Source of the DNA: Baffinella frigidus
Taxonomy: Eukaryota > Cryptophyceae > Cryptomonadales > Baffinellaceae
Direction: 5' to 3'
NCBI GenBank assembly: GCA_026770585.1
Contig: MU646780.1
Location: 81,271 to 95,325 of the forward strand
DNA: 14,055 nt
This document shows, one piece after another, positions 1 through 9,300 of this stretch. A program made the position numbers and the translations under genes. Position 1 is the stretch's first letter. Each line of letters opens with the position of its first letter. Below the pieces are notes generated by a model. That model saw only the letters and a program-made list of their open reading frames with translations. It made no database searches and was not told the DNA's origin.

Positions 1-95
1 ATGAGTTTTGCCTTGGTAGTTGACATGAGTTTTGCCTTGGTAGTTGACATGAGTTTTGCCTTGGTAGTTGACATGAGTTTTGCCTTGGTAGTTGA
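1..95 (+). repeat. 24-bp tandem repeat, four copies, open in frame
   Basis: Four copies of a 24-mer beginning atgagttttgccttggtagt start at 1, 25, 49 and 73; the last changes its end to ttgag. The unit is eight codons, so it reads MSFALVVD repeatedly and then ends EQLD-stop at about 106 to 108. It may be the end of a coding repeat that begins before the window. It could also be copies of an exon end plus donor (GCCTTG|GTAGTT), like the echoes seen elsewhere in this window. The first base of the window is already inside the array, so its real start is unseen. Confidence 0.9.
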
Positions 96-123
96 GCAAT
101 TGGACTGAGCGGTGACGATGCCT

Positions 124-308
124 CAACGCTAAACCCTGAACCCCTAACCCTAAACCCTAAAACCCTAAACCCTAAACCCTAAACCCTAAACCCTAAACCC
201 CAAACCCCAAACCCCAAACCCCATACCCCAAAACCCAAACCCCAACACCCCAAACCCCAAACCCCAAACCCCAAACCCCACACCCCAAACTCCAAACCCC
301 AAACCCGC
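124..308 (+). repeat. Interstitial telomere-type heptamer array (CCCTAAA and CCCCAAA)
   Basis: The first part is mostly CCCTAAA with small variants, and the second part is CCCCAAA. Non-repetitive sequence follows on both sides, so this is an internal array and not a chromosome end. It ends directly at the acceptor cccgcag of candidate exon 1. Open frames through it read GVWGLGF over and over on the minus strand and are not genes. Confidence 0.9.
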
Positions 309-310
309 AG

Positions 311-378
311 GTGCGGCGAGGGTCGCGGATGCGTCGGCGCGGCACTCTGCCCACCTCCGCATCCAGGACTGCGACCAG
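311..378 (+). CDS. Candidate exon 1 of the kinase gene (basic N-terminal segment)
   Basis: The acceptor would be cccgcag at 310 and the donor GTTCAC at 379. It starts in phase 0 and ends in phase 2, reading VRRGSRMRRRGTLPTSASR then TAT. The support is indirect. The phase matches candidate exon 2, and degraded copies of its 3' end (catccaggactgcgaccag followed by gt) recur near 530-554, 672-695 and 805-830, as expected of an exon-end echo here. There is no recognisable domain. It may be intron, or the gene may begin elsewhere; the upstream 24-bp array could hold the true first exon. Confidence 0.3.
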
Positions 379-3300
379 GTTCACTATCCTCAACTTGACG
401 TTCTGGGCACAAATCTGTCAACTTTGGAGTGGACTTTTGCGGGACAAATCTGTTAACTTTGGAGTGGACAAGAGCCTGGCCTCGCCAAATTGGTGAGTCC
501 AAATGGACAGCCAATCTGCCCACCGCCGCATTCAGGACTGAGATCAGGTTCTTCCTCACTCGCAACCTGCCTGCTATTTAAATTGCATCTCCCCAAACTT
601 GATATTACTGCTCGGTTTTGTGGAAATTTGTTGGATTTCTCAAAAGGTAGCCGGAATGTTCAGTCCCTGAGCGACGCATCCAGGATTGTGATCAGGTCCA
701 ATATCATCAAGTTGACGTTCTGGTTTTGAGGTACACATCTATCAACTTTGGAGTGGCGGAGTGGCCTCGCCAACTTGGTGAGCCCAAACAGACTGCCACT
801 CTGCCCACCTCTGCAGTCACTGCGATCAGGCCCTCCCTTACTCGTACCAGAAAATCCTCAATTGATCGAGAGTCGCGGGACTCTGGTGGAGGCCGGTCGC
901 AAAATACGAGCGAGGCGGGTTCCAAGGTAGCGTGCAAGTACCTGCTCTCCTTGATTGGTCTGAGATGTGACCTGGCGTGGTGTGCAGAACTCGCCAACGT
1001 TGGCGGTGGTCAGGAATTGGTGCCATTCCTGGGCGCAACAATTTTTTATTCGTCAAGAAACCCTTTTCGACGGAGGGAGCCTCAACATTTTCCTGAGATG
1101 TGACCTGGCGTGGCAGGACTCGCCTGCCCGGTGTAGTTGACGTGCCAAGTGACAACCTGCCCACCTGTGGGTCCAACTTGATTCCTTCAGTTACCGTCCT
1201 GGTACCAGGACACGCTCGAATTGGTGGACTGTTCTGGCGTGCGCTTTGTGAGCCCTTATCTCAGAAAACGAGTTCTAAAACTCGTTTTCTTAAGTCAATT
1301 CCCCTACAAATTCGTCAACTTATTCTTTACTATCCGCATAAGTTGACAAATTTGTAGGAGAATTGACTTAAGAAAACGAGTTTTAGAACTCGTTTTCTGA
1401 GATAAGCCCCGCGTGTGTGCAGGACTCGCCTTCGTTGGCGGTGGGCGCCGGGCGCGTCAGCATGACCCGCAGCGGTACTCTCCCCTAAGTCAACCCCCTG
1501 CGAACCCAAAGTCAACTCCCTGCAAACCTTGAGGGAACTCCGGGGATTTCCCCCCCAGGACGAATAGCTGTTTCTCCCGCGACTGTTGTCCAGGCAGATG
1601 CGTCTCTGCTTCCAAGACCTCCCCTTTTTATCACCTCCAAATCCTCCCTATTTTTCGTGCGATTTCATCCGGACGAGTATTTTCCGAAAATACGATTTTA
1701 AAAGTATTTTCAACGAAACTTACTACACAATGTGTCTGTGCTTTTGAAAATGGTCTCGTCCGTGTAGTAAATTTTCGTTGCAAATCGGATCGGAGGTCCC
1801 CGAAATCGTATTTTCGGAAAATACTCGCCGCGATTAGATTCCCGTTGAGCAGCATGCCGAGAATTGACTAGACACCACCACGGTTGGCCAGACCCCACGA
1901 GTTTTGCAAAACGGCGAGAACTGAACCGGGCAAGATTCGTACCAGGAACATGTCCAGTGAGTCCAGCGTCGTCATTACCCTCCGGTGGGTTAGTCGATAA
2001 GCGTGTATCCCTGAGAACATTAGGGGCGCCCGGACTGTATCATCAGGTGGTTTCCGCGACGGTTCACCCGCCCCTACGACGCCAGATTCTTGGAAGGGGT
2101 CGCCAAAAGTCAATTCCCCGGAAGGAATGCGGGGAAACTGTTTACTTTCGGGATAGTTGAACGCCAAAATTGGCTTTCCCAAAGGGAGCTACCCCCTTCA
2201 GCAGTCTGGCGTGGTAGTGGCATGCGCGGTCGGGCTCGGCTGGATCCCGCTCTGTAACACCCGTGGTTTTGCGATGGTATGGGTATCGAATAAAACTCAT
2301 CATCCTGGCAGCGAGCCACACGAGGCTGCCCTCGGTAACAGAATAAAAGTCGAGTGTAAGCGTTTGTGTAGTAATTTTCATATGATTGGTCACGTGGCGC
2401 CCGCTTTTGTCACGTGGCTCCTGAAAAGCGGGCGCCACGTGACCAATTCTCCCCACAAAACGCTACAATCCACTTTTATTCTGTTACCAAGAGTAGCCTC
2501 GTGTGGAGGGGGGCAAATTGCTCCAAGAATTCGTTGAGATGGTCTGACTGTGAGGTTTGGTGTCTGGCAGCGAGGAGTGCGGCAGCGCAGGCGGCCGCAA
2601 CGAACAGAGCAGCTTCGAACGACCCACGTCCGTCGGAGCGGTACCGCACCTGCCCTCCGCCACCCCAGACATCAACTTCAAACCCACTCTCATCTCGGAA
2701 GACAACTGAATCAGTTCCGGTTCAATAGGAGGTTGAATAGGAGAAATTAGTTAGGGCACAGTGAATTCAATTAGGCCTCCTATTTAGATGGAAACGCTAA
2801 CAACGACGCACGCCCGTCAGAGCGGTGCTGCAGTTTTCACAAGGCGGACCAAACACCGGGGAACTGTACAAGTGAGGCAGTGTGTAGTAACTTTCATTCA
2901 TATCTTAGTTCATGTCTGCAGCTGCCCTCCGCCACCCCAGACATCAACATCACACCGACTCTCTATCAACAGCACACCGACTCTCTCGCTTTGTGCGGTT
3001 CCGTGCTCGACACCACCCCAGACATCAACGGTTGCCTGTCAACGGTCAACGGTTGCCCGGGGCGAGGCTGCATCAATGATTTCGCCCCACCAGTCGCCCC
3101 GATTGCCTGTGGGGCGAGGCTGTTCGGGCATCTCGCACGAGTCACACACGCCCCCCCCCCGCCAGGACCCGGTTTCCTGGGATGACACACGTCCCCCAAC
3201 GGTTGCCTGTGGTCACACACGTCCCCCGTTCGGCAGGACCCGGTTGCATGTGGGTCACACACGTCCCCCCCCTGCCATGACCAAGATTGACACACGCTCC

Positions 3301-6300
3301 CCCCCCCCGGCAGGACCCCGCAGCGGGCGGATGCGGTACTTCCAGACGTGACTGTCACGTCCTCTACGCCCTCGGGAGATGCCTCTTCATCGAATGACCT
3401 TCCCCCGGAGAGCATGTCGCCGGGGTACTACAAGTGTTTTTTTCGCCCTGTGCGCCGCATCGGGACAGGTTCGCGCCTCTCTCTTTCTTGAGCAGGCCGT
3501 GTAGTGTCTCTTTTCTGCTGAATCGTAGCCTCTTTGGGGGGGGGGCATGCTGGTAGCGATCAAGGTACACATGGTGGCGGTTCTGGTAGTAATAACATTG
3601 ACTATGGTCTGTCTCTGATAGGGGCATACGGGAGCGCGTGGGAGACGCACACCCTCGCACATGCTCCCACACCCTCGTACACCCTCGCACACGCTCGAAT
3701 GCCCTCTCACAACCTCCCAGATCCTTGGAATAACAGCGTGTGCCTGACAGGGGCCTCCGGTAGCGTGTGGGAGGCGCTACTTGTCCCCCCCCCCCGCTAC
3801 TTGAAGGGGTCAACCTTCATTGCTAGTGGCAATAATGGCGTGTGTCTGACAGGGACGTACGGGAGCGTGTTGGAAGCGTACACCCTGCAACACCCTCGTG
3901 CATTCTTCCAAAGTTGACGGATTTGTGGGGCGATCCCAGCCTGTCAACTTAACAATAGTCCGTCAACACCACCAAGATCGATGGCGAGCGCCGCACACCC
4001 TGCAACACACTCGCGCACTATCACACACACGCGCACGCCCTCCCACCACATCGCACAACCTTTCAACAACGGCGTGTGTTTCAGCCGTTGGTAAATTTCT
4101 GAAGGGAAAGCTCCTGGCGTGGCCCTAAAACCAAAGTCCTGGCGTGGCCTAAAACCAAACCCCCAAACCCAGGAGCGTACGGGAGCGTGTGGGAGGCGCG
4201 GCACACGATGGATGGCGTCACCCTCGGCACCTACGCCGTCAAAATCGCTCCGGTCAAATACTAGTCAAATCCTAAAAAAAAATGCCCTGGTCAAATACTG
4301 TTCACATCCTAATACTGTTTCGAATCGTACCCTCGGAACAAACTATTTGAACAGTATGTGGATGCTGTCAAGATCGCTCCGGTAAAGAATAAAGGAATTC
4401 TCTAACCGAAACTTCAACCGAATCCTAAGAGCGCTCCGGTAGAGTTCACAACCGTCGGAGCCAAGAATGTATCCTCACATCGCTCCGGTCACATACTAGT
4501 CAATTCATAATTAGGATCGTTCTGGTCAAATACTGATCAAATTCTAGTTAAGATCGCTCAAGGATACATGCCGATCCGACGCGCGCAAGGGCCTATCCAC
4601 TTAGCAGCCACTGGGGCCTCCCATGATGTGTCCATCTAGACCATCCTGGTACAAATTGCATTTTATTTCAGGGTAAGGGGCTTGAAATTGCCCCCGGAAA
4701 TCCGGGCAAGACATGACTCGGGCGCTACTAAGTGGCTAGTCGAATACACGCATGGCACCTCCCTGAATACAAGGAGGTTTCCAAGTGCACTGCCAGCGGG
4801 ACGATGTTGCTACAGTCAACCCCCACATACAAACTGTCAACTTTGTCCTTTTCAGCTGAATCTACTCAAAAGTTGACAGAGTACGAGGTTGACTTTTGAA
4901 AAGAAAAAAAGCCAGCAGTGGAGTGAAGCTCGGCTAAACCCTAAACCCTCAACCCGAAACCCTAAACCCGAAACCCGAAACCCGAAACCCGAAACCGCAA
5001 TGCAGGTTGGAGACAACCGGGCGTGGCTGAGGAAGAACTTGCGGGAGGTGTTCAACTTGCAGGCCCTCAAGCACTCTAACGTGGTACCGCCCCCACCCGC
5101 CCAGTGACTTTCCAACGTGGTACCGCCCCCACCCGCCCAGCGTGGTACCGCCCCCACCCGCCCGACGTGGTACCGCCCCCACCCGCCAACGTGGTACCGC
5201 CCCCACCCGCCCGCTCCAACGTGGTACCGCCCCCACCCGCCCAGTGACTTTCGGGGGCTGGTGGGGGGCGGGTGGGGGTGGTACCAACCAGTGACTTTCT
5301 GGCGCGAGATTCCAGGCGCGAGATTCCACAGGTTCTGTTCGATATTCCTTAGGTTATGATAGACTTGACTGTAAATCGACACGGCGTCAACCGGGCGTGG
5401 CTGAGGAAGAACTTGCGGGAGGTGTTCAACTTGCAGGCCCTCAAGCACTACAACGTGGTACCGCCCCTCCCGCCCCCCCCCCTCTATCTCGCTCACTCTC
5501 TCTCTCGCGTGCACGTAATTCCGGTATTCCGGTGCTACGCTCGCCCCTTCGCTTGGGGTCCTGGTGGGGGTGCTTGTGTGACTCGTGCGAGACGAGCAGC
5601 CTCGCCCCGCAGGCAACCGTTGATTTCTTGGGAGGTGGAGGGCATGCGCAGTGCAAAGCAACACGTCACAGTAGAGTGTGTGTCGGTGTGTGATGATGTC
5701 TGTGGTGTTGGTGGACAGGTGCAGTACCTGATTTCTTGAGGTGTTGGAGGGAAGGTACAATGACTTTTGAGGTGGTGGTGGGTTGCACGTGCGGTACCTA
5801 CACTGCTGGCTGGAGCCGCACCAAAAATCGCCATTCTCCCAGCAGCACGGAACAGTAAAGAGAGCGAGAGAGAGTCGGTGTGATGTTGCCTTCTGCGTCG
5901 TGTGATGATTTGTGGGGTGTGGGTGGTGGAGGGTAGGATTTAACGTGCGGGTGGTTGGGTTGCAGGTGCAGTACCTCCACTGCTGGCTGGAGCCGCACCA
6001 GAACTCGCCATTCGCGCCGCGCGTACCCTGCCTCTTCATCCTCATGGAATACGCCAACGGAGGTGGACGACTTCCTACCTTCCTACCACCAAACCTGCCT
6101 TCCTACCTCCCTACCTACCTACCTACCTACCTACCTACCCACCTACCCACCCACCCACCCACCCACCCATCCACCTATCTACCTACCTACATACATACCT
6201 ACCTACCTACTCACCTACCTTCCTACCTACCTACCTACCTACCTACCCACCTGCCTGCCTACCTACCTGCCTAGGTACATACCCCCCCCTCACCCCCCCT

Positions 6301-9300
6301 CCCTCCCTCCCTCCCTTCGCGGATGCGCCCCTCTTCCCATGCAGGGCGCGTTGCATACCTTATTGGGCTACAGTATGCGCTAGTTAAAGAGGGGGACTAA
6401 CCTGGAGACACGCTGGCTGACTGGTCACGCCCTGGCGACACACTCGCTGACTCATCACGACCGAACTAGACACACTCGCTGACATGTCACGACGACGGTC
6501 ACGACCGTGCAGGGAACCTGGAGACGTACCTGGGGCTGGACGAACCGAAGAAGAAACGCGCCTTGCTTTCCGACGAGGAGGTCCCCTCTGCCCCTACCAA
6601 TCACGCGGCCCAATTCGTACCACTAACCGCTAGCCCCCAAACCCAAACCTGAAACTGTACACCCTCCACTCTAAACCCTGAACCTTAAAACATGAACCGC
6701 CTCTCGTGGAGGGCAGGTTGTGAGTCACACAGGTTGTGAGCTGCAGACATGAGTAACCTGGGTCTATGGGCCCTACGGCCTACCGTAGTCAAACCCGAAG
6801 GCTTAACTACCCTGATTTCAGCGCGTTACCTCATGAAGGTGGTAAGTGCAGCGACGGACATGGCCAAGGGGTTGCAGAACCTCCACTCCGAATTACCAAA
6901 CCCTACACCGTACACCGGTCACTCTCAACCCTGGACCTTGCACCTGAACCGCCTTCCGTGGAGGGCAGGTTGTGAGTGCATCGACCGACATGAGCAAAGG
7001 CGTGCAGAACCTCCACACATTTGGGATCGCTGGGGGACTTCTACGAGAAACCCGGGTCTAGGGGCACTACGGCCTACCGTAGTCAAAACCGTAGGCGTAA
7101 CTACCCAACGCTACGCAGGTTGTGAGTGCAGCGACGGACATGGCCAAGGGGTTGCAGTACCTCCACTCTCTCGGGATCGTGCACCGCGACCTCAAACCGG
7201 CCAACATCATCATTCACGTGCGCATTCCCCTCCAACCCAGAACCGTACACCCTCAACTCTAAATGGGTGTGTGCCCACTTCCGCGTACGCATCTCGACTA
7301 ACACATCCTGCGTGAATGGTTGAGATGAACAGGGATGCAGATCACTCTCCCGCCTCATTTTTTCACCTCGTTTTTGAGGACTGCCTTTGTACCGAGACGG
7401 GCTCTTCTTAAGGCTCACATGCTTTCGGATCGATCATCTCTACAATCAAGAGTAAGAAAGGTTGGCCGGCAGTTTTCAAGATGGCATGTCTAGTCTGCGG
7501 TACAAACCTGTCCATCTTGGAGCGGGAAAGACCCCTCTCCTTACTGAAAATCCCTGGCCTGTATTTCCAAAACGGCATGTCTGAATCAGACATCAAGTGG
7601 CTCCAAATCCCTGGGCGAAATGACTTCAGGATAAACATATCAGGGGGAAATTACTTAGGCGAACTACGGGCCAGGGAATCTCAGTAGCCTCTCACCCTTC
7701 TGCTGCGGGAGTAAAACAAGTGAACGAGGATACATAGGTGGGCCGCGACATAGCTCTGTCTCACTTGCGTTGACCGACATTCTCAAGTTGGCATGCTGGG
7801 TGTGCGGTACAAACCCGTCACCTTGACAGCGAAAAAAGAGCCCGGACTCACCGAATTGGTGAGCCCAAATAGACTAGACACAGTCTAGTTGATAGCCCCT
7901 GCTGCAATCAGTACCCTGTGTCTAGGCTGACAGCCCCGGGTGCAATCCAATAGGGTAATGGACTAAAAATGGGGTAGTTAGGTCTACGGCATTGCCTAGG
8001 ACCTCCTACTGTAGGCAAAAATCCTAGGACTGTTTGGTCATATGGGCCCTACGGCCTACGGTAGGCAACTTCGTAGGCTCAACTACCCCATTTTTAGTCC
8101 GTTGGCCTATGAAATCAAGTGAACGAGGATGCGGCGGTAGGGCGGGCGGGCGTCCCACCGCCTCAAAACACCTTTCGGCAGCAGGGGCTATCAACTAGAC
8201 TGTGTCTAGTCTATTTGGGATCACCAATTCGGTGAGTCCGGGCTCTTTTTTTGCTGTCAAGGTAACGGGTTTTCCTTCCTGTCTGAGACCCCCTGGTGCA
8301 TCCTCCTGCGGGAATCAGCGTCGATCGACGATTCTCAAGTTGACATGCGGGGTTTGCGCGAATGGATCAGGCGAACGAGGATACAGAGGTGGGACGGGCG
8401 AACAAATTTGTTCGAGAATCGTTTAGATGGACACATGATCGAAGGCCCCGGTGGCTGCTAAGTGGCTGCTGCCCGAATCAAACAGGTGAACGAGGATACG
8501 GAGGTGGGGCGGGCCGGGCGGGCGCGAATGATCATCTCGGACCTCGGGCAATCGCAGCGCCTTTCTGAGAACCGCGGCGCCTCGAAACGGTCACCCACCC
8601 TTCTTCTTCTGTATTACTCTCACGCCTTGAGATGATTGATCCAACTGGGCCTTTCTGAGAACCGCGGCGCTTCCAAGCGATCTTGCCATCCCACTCGAGC
8701 CCTCACCTTGTTTTTTTATAAAACCTACACCTGGCTGCGGAAATCCTCGTGAGGAGAATTTGTGGGGAAGTGGTCAGGTCTCTCTAAGAACCACGGCGCT
8801 TCGAAATGGTCTCGCCCCCCCTCGTCAACTCGCCAGCACCGCCCTGACGGCTCCTGTCTCTTAGGACATTCCTAGGGGCGGTGCGTGTTCTCGGGCAGTT
8901 GCAGCGCCTTTCTGAGAACCGCGGCGCTTCCAAGCGGTCGCCCCACACGAGAATGCCGGAGGATCCTATTTATATGTGGGGTTGTCAATATTTGCACCAG
9001 GGTAAGGTGTTCCAACCTCGTGACTAGCCAATATATGGCTAGTAACGTGACCAATCAACGAAAGTTACTACACAAATGCCCACTTTTAAACGCACATTGG
9101 TTTTAAATAGGCCCCTCTAACGTTCTCGTGTGGCCCTCCCTTCTTCTTCTTATGCTTCTTCTCTATTGCTCGCAAGCCTGGAGATACTGGTCGGGTCCTG
9201 TGTTGAGTACTCGCCTGGAGACGAGTGATCCTACAGCGCCTCTCTGAGAATCGCGCCTCCAAACGGTCGAGCCCTCTCTCCTGGTTCGTCCTCTTGATTT

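Noticed and set aside
124-308. Chromosome end
   Set aside because: The telomere-type array is short, mixed with CCCCAAA, and has gene sequence on one side and other repeats on the other, so it is internal.
179-565. Minus-strand frame rich in GVWGLGF
   Set aside because: It is a direct translation of the telomere-type heptamer array.
2788-3415. 149- to 187-codon frames on both strands across C-rich sequence
   Set aside because: Pro/Arg-rich or Gly-rich translations of tandem intron repeats. They conflict with exon 5, which has a clear kinase-linked reading.
5356-5739. 127-codon frame with NRAWLRKNLREV as a functional gene
   Set aside because: Only the exon 7 duplicate within it is recognisable; upstream and downstream parts are intron repeats.
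4852-6057. 401-codon minus-strand open frame, the longest in the window
   Set aside because: It is antisense to kinase exons 7 and 8 and runs through the donor minisatellite, heptamer repeats and intron copies. Its translation is a patchwork of RYHVG, TRTLNP and PPPP repeats with no domain.
5912-6383. Plus-strand frames rich in PTYLPTYLP
   Set aside because: They are translations of the CTAC microsatellite following exon 8; only the HCWLEP...ILMEYANG part in the exon 8 frame is coding.
6749-7315. Single 188-codon frame covering the echoes of exon 10 as one protein
   Set aside because: It contains repeated exon starts separated by intron sequence, and in its frame the HRD motif is not read (it gives SRDRAPRPQ); the correct reading is the spliced exon at 7119-7217.
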